Notes under the pieces: generated by a model | What the model was told of the DNA's origin: nothing | Database searches by the model: none | What the model saw: the letters and a program-made list of their open reading frames with translations, nothing else | In this document: positions 26,698-34,729 of the stretch, piece after piece | How positions within the stretch are numbered: the stretch's first letter is position 1 | Layout of the letters: each line of letters opens with the position of its first letter | Assembly: GCF_001421355.1 (NCBI RefSeq) | Contig: NZ_LMKC01000002.1 | Location: 1 to 64,000, forward strand | DNA: 64,000 nucleotides | Source of the DNA: Sphingomonas sp. Leaf9 | GTDB lineage: Bacteria; Pseudomonadota; Alphaproteobacteria; Sphingomonadales; Sphingomonadaceae | Direction of reading: 5' to 3' | Program-made: the position numbers and the translations under genes

Positions 26698-29600
26698 TCC
26701 CCAGCCGTATCGTCCCGTTGCTGTCGGGCGTCGCCGCCGCCGTGCTGGCGGGGTGCACCGCCACGCCACCTGCGCGGCTCGACAGTTTCAACCTGGGGAG
26801 CAATGCGGCGGGCGAGCGCTGTTCGGCGGCGCGCAACTGGGGCGATGCCGCGACGCCCGACCCGTTTTCGCGCGCCTATGCCATCACCTGTTCGAGCGTC
26901 GCGGCCAGCCGTCCGCTGGGCAGCATCCGGATCGTACCGATCGAACCGGCGGCGGTCGCCGCGGTCGACGCGCAATTCGATTGTGCCGACCGGCGCGACG
27001 TGACGATCGCGGGCACGCCGGGAGGCGCTGCACGCTGTTTCGACAAGCAGACCGGGCTGGAATCGATCCGGCTCGACCTGACGCGCGGACAGCGGCGCTA
27101 TGTCGCGGCGGGAGCGCCCGCGATTTTGCCGCAGGTTGAGGAGGCGCTGACCATCGCCGCCGGCCTGCGCCGCCCGGCGGTCGCCGCGACCTATGTCGCG
27201 ACCGCCAGCGTCGATGCGACGACCCTGCCACCGCGCGCCGGCAGCCAGGGTGCCGACACGTCGCCGGTACCGGAAGCGACCGCCAGCGCCGCGCTGACGC
27301 AGGGGATCGCGCTCAACCACAAGGGGCTGCATGTCGAGGCGTCGCGCGTGCTGAACGACGCGCTGACCCGGCTGACCCCGGATGCGCCGCCGGCGTTGAA
27401 GGCCGAATTGCTGCTGGAGGCCGGACTGGCCGATTCCAATATCCGCTTCCCCGATGCCGCCGCGCAGCATTTCGAGGATGCGCGCGCGATCTTCGTCGCG
27501 GTGCCGGCGACGCGCACGCCGTTCCTGCTGCGCAAGCTCGACACCTATCGCGCGCTGGACGCGATCAACCGGGGTGCGTTTATCGAGGCGCTGGCAACGC
27601 TCGACCGGACCGGCGGGATGCCGGGTGCGACCGACCGGCCGCTACAGGATGCCGCGACACTTGTCGCGCTGAACCAGCCGGCGGCGGGCGACCGGGGGAT
27701 GCCCGCGCTGGCCGATACGGCGCAGCTGTCGCGGCTCGTGCTCGATGCGCAGGCGCATTATGCGCGCAGCATCGCATTGCTGGGACGCGGCGACCGGGCC
27801 GGGGCCTTGACCGAGATCGATGCCGCCGCCGCGATCTATCGCCCGCTCACCAACGAACGACTAGACCAGACGCAGCTCTATTGGCTGGGCGCACGGATCG
27901 CGCGGCAACAGGGACGGTTGCGCGCGCAGGCGGGCGATTATCGCGCGGCGCTGGACCATTATACCACCACGGTCGAATTGCTGCGGCGCGGGTCGATCGC
28001 CAATGCCGGGACCGGCAGCGAGCCGGCGATCGCCGAGGCGGGGCTGGAGCGCGCGGCGGTCTATGCCCGCGCCGGTGCCTCGCGCAGCGAAGCGCGGGCG
28101 GCGTTTCGCGACGCGGTGGATGCGGTGATCGCATCGGGCGGCACGGCGCCCAGCGGCGCGATCGGCATGGAGGATTATCTCGACCTGCTGGTCGCTGAAT
28201 CGGCGCGACCGGCGGCCGACACCTACGACCTGTTCTTTCGCGCCGTGCAGGCGGCGGGCGAGCCGGCGGTCGCGCGGCAGATCACCGAATTGCGCAACGT
28301 CGTCACCGCCGATCCGGCGGTGGGCGCGGCGGTGCGCGAACGCGCCGATCTGGAGCGCGAACTCACCCGGCTGCGCTATGCGCTGTCGAGCGGGGGGGAG
28401 GGGGCACCGGGCAGCTCGACCGCCGAACTGAACCGCGCGCGCGAGGCGGCGGAGAACCGGCTGCTCGCGGTCGATGCGCAGCTGGCCGCCGATCCGCGGT
28501 ACCGCACGCTGGACGAAAGCCCGGCGACGCTGGCCGAACTGCGCACGGCGTTGCAGCCGGGCGAGACCTTCCTGAAGCTCACCACGCTCAACCGCCGCAT
28601 CTATGGCATGGTGGTGACCGCCGACCGAACGTATCTGTATCAGGTCGCAGAGAGCGATGCGGCGCGCGGCGCGGTGCTGCAACTGGCCGAACAGCTGCGT
28701 GCGTCGATCGACGGCGATCTGGCGCTGGGCAAGCTGGTGCCGTTCGACGAGGCGCGGGCCTATACCCTGTACCGGCTGGTCAGCGGGCCGGCGGCGCCGG
28801 TGCTGGCGGCGTCGCGGGCGATCGTGGTCGACCCGTCGGGGCCGCTGCAACAGCTGCCGGTGGGTGTGCTGGTCACGCGTTATACGCCCGACGCGCCGGA
28901 GGCACCCAGGCGCGATCCGTTCGATTTTTCGCGCACCGCGTTCCTGGCGGCGAATGTGTCGATTTCGACCGCGCTGTCGCCGCGATCGTTCCTGGTGTCG
29001 CGCGCATTGCCCGCGTCGCGCGCGCAGCGGGCGTTTCTGGGCTTTGGCCAGAACCAGCCGGGATCGCCGGTGCCGCTGCCCAACGCGCCGGGCCAGATCC
29101 GGGTCGGGTTCGGGTGCATGGTCGCCGCCGACCGGCTGGGCACGATCGCCCGGTCGCTCAAACCGATCGACGGGCGCGAGCTGAACATCGCCGCCGGGGC
29201 GCTGGGCACGCGCGACGCGCAGTTCGTGACCGGTGCGGCGTTCAGCGACAGCGCGGTCGAGGGGCGCAGCGACCTCGACCAATATGAGGTCGTGCATTTC
29301 GCGACGCACGGTATCGAGGAAGGGCTGTGGGGCTGTTCAAAGTCGCCGCCCGCGCTGGTCACGTCGTTCGGGCAGCCGGGATCGGACGGGCTGCTCGATT
29401 TCTCGGAAATCGCCAAGCTGAAGTTCGATGCGAACCTGATCGTGTTGTCGGCATGCGACACGGCGGCGGGCGTACGGGGCGAGGCGCTGCGCCGGGCGGT
29501 CGGGCAGGAGGAGCCGGGTTCGACGCTGGAAGGGCTGGTGCGCGCGTTCCTGACCGCCAATGCGCGATCGGTGCTGGCGACCTATTGGCAGGTGTCGGCC

Positions 29601-29807
29601 GAGCGGGAGAGCACCGAGTTCATGCGCAGCTTCTATAGCGAGGCGCGCACCCACAGCATCGGCGAGGCGCTGCAACGCGCGCAGCGGACGCTGATCGCGC
29701 AGCCGCAATATTCGCATCCCTTCTATTGGGGGCCGTATTTCCTGGTCGGGGATAGCGCCAAGTCGATGTTGAGCGGCGGGGCAGGCGCGCGGGTCGCGGC
29801 GCGCTGA
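26694..29807 (+). CDS. CHAT-domain (caspase-like) lipoprotein associated with the exoprotein
   Basis: This 1037-residue protein starts at TTG 26694, overlapping the exoprotein stop. A lipobox VLAGC (cysteine 21, +2 threonine) predicts an outer-membrane lipoprotein. The middle (about 190-560) is alpha-helical and TPR-like (ALNHKGLHVEASRVL-type helices, RARAQAGDYRAALDHYTTTVELL-like helix). The C-terminal ~350 residues are a CHAT domain with the histidine of FATHG (H872) and the cysteine of LSACDT (C921), the dyad expected for a caspase/separase-like peptidase. CHAT proteins cleave specific partners in other systems. Here the likely partner is the exoprotein or its transporter, inferred from overlap and order. 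The substrate is unknown. Confidence 0.88.
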   Translation: MIPSRIVPLLSGVAAAVLAGCTATPPARLDSFNLGSNAAGERCSAARNWGDAATPDPFSRAYAITCSSVAASRPLGSIRIVPIEPAAVAAVDAQFDCADRRDVTIAGTPGGAARCFDKQTGLESIRLDLTRGQRRYVAAGAPAILPQVEEALTIAAGLRRPAVAATYVATASVDATTLPPRAGSQGADTSPVPEATASAALTQGIALNHKGLHVEASRVLNDALTRLTPDAPPALKAELLLEAGLADSNIRFPDAAAQHFEDARAIFVAVPATRTPFLLRKLDTYRALDAINRGAFIEALATLDRTGGMPGATDRPLQDAATLVALNQPAAGDRGMPALADTAQLSRLVLDAQAHYARSIALLGRGDRAGALTEIDAAAAIYRPLTNERLDQTQLYWLGARIARQQGRLRAQAGDYRAALDHYTTTVELLRRGSIANAGTGSEPAIAEAGLERAAVYARAGASRSEARAAFRDAVDAVIASGGTAPSGAIGMEDYLDLLVAESARPAADTYDLFFRAVQAAGEPAVARQITELRNVVTADPAVGAAVRERADLERELTRLRYALSSGGEGAPGSSTAELNRAREAAENRLLAVDAQLAADPRYRTLDESPATLAELRTALQPGETFLKLTTLNRRIYGMVVTADRTYLYQVAESDAARGAVLQLAEQLRASIDGDLALGKLVPFDEARAYTLYRLVSGPAAPVLAASRAIVVDPSGPLQQLPVGVLVTRYTPDAPEAPRRDPFDFSRTAFLAANVSISTALSPRSFLVSRALPASRAQRAFLGFGQNQPGSPVPLPNAPGQIRVGFGCMVAADRLGTIARSLKPIDGRELNIAAGALGTRDAQFVTGAAFSDSAVEGRSDLDQYEVVHFATHGIEEGLWGCSKSPPALVTSFGQPGSDGLLDFSEIAKLKFDANLIVLSACDTAAGVRGEALRRAVGQEEPGSTLEGLVRAFLTANARSVLATYWQVSAERESTEFMRSFYSEARTHSIGEALQRAQRTLIAQPQYSHPFYWGPYFLVGDSAKSMLSGGAGARVAAR

Positions 29808-29809
29808 TC

Positions 29810-30583
29810 GTGCGGGCGCGGGCGATCGCGCTGGCGCTGGCCGGGGTGCTGGCGACGTGGGTGTGCCTGTGGGGCGTGGCGCCCTTTGCCGACCATCTGG
29901 TCCGGGGCGCTTCGCCGGTGGTGGCGGAAGCCGGGTTCGGTGCGATCGTGTTCGGCGCGATCCTGTTGCTGGCATGGGGGCTGGGCAGGGTTGGCGGCGT
30001 CGCGTGGCGCTGGGCCGGGTTTGTGCGAGGGGCGGCGGTCGGGCTTTGCGCGCTGTTGCTGGCGATCGGCTATTGCGCGCTTGCCGGTACGCTGGGCCGG
30101 GGTGGCGGATCGCCGCTATCGCTCGCGCTGCCGCTCGGCCTGCTGGTCGTGCTGGTGCAGGTGGTGGCGGAGGAGGCGATGTTTCGCGGGGTTGTCCAGC
30201 CGCTGCTGGTGCGCAGCATCGGGGGCGGGGCGGCGGTGCCGCTGACCGCGCTGGCCTTTGCCGCGCTGCATGCCGTGCTGGGCGGCGCGGCACCGGTGAT
30301 GCTGGTCAACATGCTGCTGGGCGGGGTGCTGTTCGGCCTGCTGGCGCTGCACCGCGGGCTGGGCGCGGCGATCGGTGCGCATGTCGCGTGGAATGCGCTG
30401 GAGCAGCTGGGCGTCGGGCTGGACCCCAATCCGGGCGTCGGGCCGTTCGGGGCGATCGTCGACCTCGACCTGTCGGGTGCCGCGCGGTGGGGCGGGTCGA
30501 CCGCCGGGCTGAACGGCAGTTTCGCGATGGCCATCGCCCTGCTGGCGGCGATTTTGCTGGTTTGGTGGCGGCGGCCGGCGTGA
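29810..30583 (+). CDS. CPBP-family intramembrane metalloprotease
   Basis: This 257-residue integral membrane protein starts at GTG 29810, two bases after the CHAT stop. It has about seven hydrophobic segments and the CPBP (CAAX protease/bacteriocin-processing, Abi) signature: EEAMFRG (E121, E122, R126), a histidine in FAALHAVLG and the later GAHVAWNAL motif. Related proteins process prenylated proteins or peptides, or act as self-protection against bacteriocins. It belongs to the same transcript as the transporter, exoprotein and CHAT genes and converges with the M23 gene two bases away. Its task in this module is unknown. Confidence 0.85.
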   Translation: MRARAIALALAGVLATWVCLWGVAPFADHLVRGASPVVAEAGFGAIVFGAILLLAWGLGRVGGVAWRWAGFVRGAAVGLCALLLAIGYCALAGTLGRGGGSPLSLALPLGLLVVLVQVVAEEAMFRGVVQPLLVRSIGGGAAVPLTALAFAALHAVLGGAAPVMLVNMLLGGVLFGLLALHRGLGAAIGAHVAWNALEQLGVGLDPNPGVGPFGAIVDLDLSGAARWGGSTAGLNGSFAMAIALLAAILLVWWRRPA

Positions 30584-30585
30584 GG

Positions 30586-31911
30586 CTACATCGCCTTCGC
30601 CCGCTTTGCGTCGATCGCGTCGCGTACCTTGCGGAATGCCGCCATCGCCGCCGTCGGGATGGCGCGGCCGCCGCCGGTTTCGATCGACATCGGGTCGACC
30701 GCCTGGCCTTCGATGTGGACTTCGTAATGGAGGTGCGGCCCGGTCGAGCGGCCGGTGGTGCCGACCTCTCCGATCTGCGTCCCCTGACCCACGCGACTGC
30801 CCGGCACGATCGCAGGGGCGATGCGATTGAGGTGCAGATAGAGCGTTTCCCAGCCATTGTCGTGGCGCAGCCGGACGAAATTGCCGTTCGGCCCCTTCAT
30901 CGTGGCAAAGGTGACGGTGGCGTCGCCGGCGGCGAAGACCGGCGTACCGGTGGGCGCGGCGAAGTCGGTACCGCGATGCATCTTGCGAAAGCCCAGGATC
31001 GGGTGGCCGCGCATGCCGAAGCCCGAACTGATCCGCGCGGCATCGACCGGGGTCCGCATCAGCGACCGGCGGCTGCTGCGCCCGCTGCTGTCGAACCATT
31101 CCGCCTCCGCATCGCCCGGCAGGCGGTACTGGTAGAGCGCGCGCGTCTTGGCGGCGGTGGCGAGCGAGGCGTAGACGAGGCGCGGTGTGCCGACGACATC
31201 GCCATCGGCGTTGACCCGCTCTTCGAAACCGGCCTCGAACACGTCGCCCGCCGAAATTTCGCGCTGGATGTCGAAATCATAGCGAAAGGCGTTGGCGAAC
31301 GGGCCGACCAGCACATCGCTGACCCCGGCGGCGACCGCCGAGCTGTAGAAGCTGTTCCCGTCCAGCTCGCCCCGCACGAAGCGCAGGCGCCGCGTCAGCC
31401 GGGCGGTCAGCGCCTTGGCGACCAGCGCGCCGTTGCCGCCGCGTTCGATTGCGACGCCGCCGCCATCGGCATGGGTCACGGTGGCGGCATGCAGCGTCGC
31501 ACCGGCGAGCGTGACGTCGAGGCGGAGGAGACCGGACGTATCGCCCAGCGCCTGCTGCGCCAGATCGGCGGTGCGATCGGCATCCGCCGGCGCGATGCCC
31601 AGCGATCGCAGCGTCGGGGCAATGGCGGTCGCACTCGCAATGTTCAGCACGCGCTGGTCATAGGACACACCGACCGGGGCGGCAGGGGCCGGCGTCGGGG
31701 CGACGGCAGGGTCATTTGCCGGGCGGGCGGCATAGGCGAGGATCGCGCCGCCCAGCGTCACGGCAACCCCGGCGAGCAGCGAGATCGGGTTGCGTCGCGC
31801 GGCAGCCGGTGCCGCCTTCGCGATGGGCGGCACCGGCGGCGCGGCGACCGGCCGGGGGCGGCTCCACGAGCGCGGGTCGTAGGACGGTTCGGGATCGTAG
31901 CGATGCTGCAT
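30586..31911 (-). CDS. M23-family peptidoglycan endopeptidase, membrane anchored
   Basis: The ATG at 31911 gives 441 residues; upstream in-frame sequence is shadow. A Pro-rich cytoplasmic head is followed by one transmembrane helix (about 38-60, ISLLAGVAVTLGGAILAYAA). A periplasmic helper region comes next, then a LytM/M23 domain. The zinc-site motifs are visible: HRGTDFAAPTGTPVFAAGDA and, near the end, TGPHLHYEVHIEGQ. Such enzymes cut peptide cross-links in the wall. The gene is divergent from tssK, with 119 bases between, inside the T6SS cluster. It may open the wall for the apparatus or be a housekeeping enzyme trapped there. Confidence 0.9.
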   Translation of the reverse strand: MQHRYDPEPSYDPRSWSRPRPVAAPPVPPIAKAAPAAARRNPISLLAGVAVTLGGAILAYAARPANDPAVAPTPAPAAPVGVSYDQRVLNIASATAIAPTLRSLGIAPADADRTADLAQQALGDTSGLLRLDVTLAGATLHAATVTHADGGGVAIERGGNGALVAKALTARLTRRLRFVRGELDGNSFYSSAVAAGVSDVLVGPFANAFRYDFDIQREISAGDVFEAGFEERVNADGDVVGTPRLVYASLATAAKTRALYQYRLPGDAEAEWFDSSGRSSRRSLMRTPVDAARISSGFGMRGHPILGFRKMHRGTDFAAPTGTPVFAAGDATVTFATMKGPNGNFVRLRHDNGWETLYLHLNRIAPAIVPGSRVGQGTQIGEVGTTGRSTGPHLHYEVHIEGQAVDPMSIETGGGRAIPTAAMAAFRKVRDAIDAKRAKAM

Positions 31912-32030
31912 GGCCTGCCCTTGGAACCAAAAACCGCGCCGGGCGTCCCTCCGGCAGCTATTGCTGTGGCGAAACGATCTGACAGTAACTTGGCTCCGGC
32001 GCGGTGCATCGTGCCTGAAGGGGGTAGAGG

Positions 32031-33368
32031 TTGGTGAAGAACCGGGTGGCGTGGTCCGAGGGTATGTTCCTGCGGCCGCAGCATTTTCAGGCGCAGGACC
32101 GCCACGCCGAGGCACAGCTGAACGCGCGGATCGCGTCGATCCGGCCATGGCCATGGGGCCTGACCGAGCTGGTGATCGACGAGGATGTGGCGACGCTGGG
32201 CAAGTTCGCGGTGACGCGCGCGACCGGTATCCTGCCCGACGGCACGCCGTTTTCGATCCCCGACGACATCCCGCCGCCGCCGCCGCTCGACATTCCCGCC
32301 GATGCGCGCGACGCGCTGATTTCGCTGACGCTGCCCGCGGCACAGCCCGGCGCGGTGCAGTTTCGCGAGGCGGACAGCGACAGCCTCGACGCCCGCTTCC
32401 TGGTCGACGATGCCGAGGTCGCCGACAGCTTTTCGAGCGACAGGAGCAGCGAGCCGGTCGGGCTGGCGCGGCCGAACCTCCGCTTCGGCGTGACCCGCGA
32501 CCAGACCTATGGCCGGGTGACGCTGGGCCTCGTCAAAGTGCGCGAGGTGCAGAACAAGCGGGTGATGCTCGACGACCGCTATATCCCGGCGACGCTGGAT
32601 ATCGCGGCGGCGGCGCGGTTGCGCGGCGGGTTGTCGGACATTGCCGGGCGCGCCGGACAGCGCGCGGGCGAGTTGGCCCTGCGCGCGGTCGAGGCGACCG
32701 ATGGCGGGTCGGATACCTTTGCCGGGTTCCTGCTGCTGCAGGCGCTCAATCGCTGGCTGCCGGTGCTCGACCATCTCCAGCATCTGCCGATGGTGCATCC
32801 CGAACGGCTGTTCGAGGCGCTGGTGTCGATGGCGGGGGAGCTGGCCACGCTGATCCGACCCGAACGCCGCGCACCGCCGCTGCCGCGCTACGATCATGTC
32901 GATCCGCAGCAATGTTTCGATCCGGTGTTCGACCTGCTGCAATCGATGCTGTCGGCGGTGTTCGAACGATCGGCGGTGCAACTGCCGCTCGATCAGGCGG
33001 GGCCGGGGGCCTATGTCTCGCGGATCACCGACCACGCGCTGTACCAGACCGGCTATTTCTACCTGGCGGTATCGGCCGCCGCGCCGGTCGAGGAAATTCG
33101 CGGGCTGTTCCCCTCGGTCGCAAAGATCGGCGCGGTGCAGCGGATGCGGCAGATCGTCGATTCGGCGCTGCCCGGCGTGCCGCTGCGCCATACCCCGACC
33201 CCGCCGCCGCAGCTGCGCGTGCTGCCCGGCTTCGTCTATTTCGAACTGGATCGCGGCGTGCCCGACTGGGCGGAGTTCCAGCAGGCGACGGCACTGGGGC
33301 TGCATGTCGCGGGTGACTGGCCGGGGCTGAAGCTCGAACTGTGGTGCGTGAAACGGAGCGCGCGGTGA
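32031..33368 (+). CDS. tssK: TssK, baseplate-to-membrane-complex connector of the type VI secretion system
   Basis: This 445-residue protein matches VasE/ImpJ/TssK. It opens with RVAWSEGMFLRPQHFQAQDRH-type sequence and contains DDRYIPATLDIAA, FAGFLLLQALNRWLPVLDHL, HPERLFEALVSMAGELA and the C-terminal VPDWAEFQQATALGLHVAGDWP. The start may be TTG 32031 or GTG 32034; both follow an AGAGG and differ by one residue. TssK joins the TssEFG baseplate to TssL and TssM. Its stop overlaps the tssL GTG. It opens the second T6SS operon, whose promoter must lie in the 119-base gap shared with the M23 gene. Confidence 0.95.
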   Translation: MVKNRVAWSEGMFLRPQHFQAQDRHAEAQLNARIASIRPWPWGLTELVIDEDVATLGKFAVTRATGILPDGTPFSIPDDIPPPPPLDIPADARDALISLTLPAAQPGAVQFREADSDSLDARFLVDDAEVADSFSSDRSSEPVGLARPNLRFGVTRDQTYGRVTLGLVKVREVQNKRVMLDDRYIPATLDIAAAARLRGGLSDIAGRAGQRAGELALRAVEATDGGSDTFAGFLLLQALNRWLPVLDHLQHLPMVHPERLFEALVSMAGELATLIRPERRAPPLPRYDHVDPQQCFDPVFDLLQSMLSAVFERSAVQLPLDQAGPGAYVSRITDHALYQTGYFYLAVSAAAPVEEIRGLFPSVAKIGAVQRMRQIVDSALPGVPLRHTPTPPPQLRVLPGFVYFELDRGVPDWAEFQQATALGLHVAGDWPGLKLELWCVKRSAR

Positions 33369-34729
33369 CCGAAGACGGCGACGAGGGCGACAAGACGGTC
33401 TTCCGGCCGTCGCCATTGCAGGGGTTGCGGCGTGGGGCCACGCCGGATGCGGGCTATGGCGCGCCGCCGCCGCTGTCGCGTACCGGCCATGCGCCGGGCG
33501 GCGGGAACCTTGCCCCGTCGCGCCTGTCCGAAGACGATGTGCCGCTGCCGGCGACCCCGCCCAAGGTCCGCAACATCATGCTGGCGGAGGCGGAGCCGGT
33601 CCTCGCGCTGCTGGCGGCGGTGCGTGCCGGGCGGGTGCGGATGCCGATGCCCGAATTCCACCGCGAATGTGCCAAGGCGATCGCGACGTTCGAGCGGGCG
33701 ATCGCACCGCATTATCCCGAAGAAAAGCGCCAGCGCGCCAAATATGCCGTCTGCGCGACCGCCGACGACATCGCGCAGAACCTGCCCGGCATCGGCACCG
33801 ATGGCGCCGAATGGGCGCGCCGGTCGATGGTCGTGCAGTTCTTCCACGAAAATATCGGTGGCGACCGTTTCTGGCAGCTGGTCGACGACATGCTGCGCAC
33901 GCCGAACGACAATCTCGATCTGATCGAGCTGTTCCATGCGTGCCTGGCCGCCGGGTTCGAGGGGCGGTTCCGCGTGATGCCCGACGGGCGGCGGCGGTTG
34001 CAGGAGATCATGACGCGGCTGTACGGCGCGCTGCCGCACGTCCGCGCGCTGTCGCAGGTCGAACTGGTCCCCAACTGGCGCGGGGAAAAGGCCGCGCCGG
34101 CCCGGATCGGGATGAATATCCTCGCGCTGGTGGCGGCGGGTGCACTCGCGCTGCTGGTGCTGGTCTATGCCGTGCTGCGGCTGATGCTGGCATCGAGCGG
34201 CGACTTGCCGTCCGACCGGCTCGCCGCGCTGAACCCCGACAGTCGCCTGACCCTGTCGCGCCCGGCGGAGACGATGGCGGCGGCACGCAGCGCACAGGCG
34301 TCGCGCCTCGCCAAGTTCCTCGAACCCGAAATTCGCGAAGGGCTGGTAACGGTCGAGGAGGATGCGCAGACGGTGCGGGTGCGCACGACCGTCGGGCAGT
34401 TGTTCGAATCCGGGTCGGACGCACTGGAGACCGGGCGCGAGACGCTGTTCCACCGCATCGGCCGGGCGATCGAGGGCGAACGCGGATCGGTGCTGATCGA
34501 GGGCCATGCCGATAACGACCGCGTGGCGACGGTGCGCTTCCCCGACAATATGGCACTGTCGGAGGCGCGGGCGGAGACGGTCGGCAAGCTGATCCGCGAG
34601 GACCTGTCCGATCCGTCGCGGGTGACGACCAAGGGGCTGGGGGAAAGCGTGCCGATCGCATCGAACGATACGCCGCAGGGCAAGTCGCAGAACCGCCGGG
34701 TCGAGATCATCGTGCCGAGGCGCCAGTGA
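33365..34729 (+). CDS. tssL: TssL with C-terminal OmpA-like domain, T6SS membrane-complex protein
   Basis: The GTG at 33365 overlaps the tssK stop and gives 454 residues. The cytoplasmic N-terminus carries DKTVFRP with Thr11. The DotU/IcmH region (about 70-255) contains ERAIAPHYPEEKRQRAKYAVCATADD and FFHENIGGDRFWQLVDDML. One transmembrane helix (about 258-280) precedes a periplasmic OmpA-like domain (about 330-454) ending in GKSQNRRVEIIVPR. In Agrobacterium, TssL is phosphorylated by PpkA near its N-terminus and then bound by the FHA protein; the same motif is visible here. The OmpA domain should bind peptidoglycan and anchor the complex. Confidence 0.95.
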   Translation: MTEDGDEGDKTVFRPSPLQGLRRGATPDAGYGAPPPLSRTGHAPGGGNLAPSRLSEDDVPLPATPPKVRNIMLAEAEPVLALLAAVRAGRVRMPMPEFHRECAKAIATFERAIAPHYPEEKRQRAKYAVCATADDIAQNLPGIGTDGAEWARRSMVVQFFHENIGGDRFWQLVDDMLRTPNDNLDLIELFHACLAAGFEGRFRVMPDGRRRLQEIMTRLYGALPHVRALSQVELVPNWRGEKAAPARIGMNILALVAAGALALLVLVYAVLRLMLASSGDLPSDRLAALNPDSRLTLSRPAETMAAARSAQASRLAKFLEPEIREGLVTVEEDAQTVRVRTTVGQLFESGSDALETGRETLFHRIGRAIEGERGSVLIEGHADNDRVATVRFPDNMALSEARAETVGKLIREDLSDPSRVTTKGLGESVPIASNDTPQGKSQNRRVEIIVPRRQ

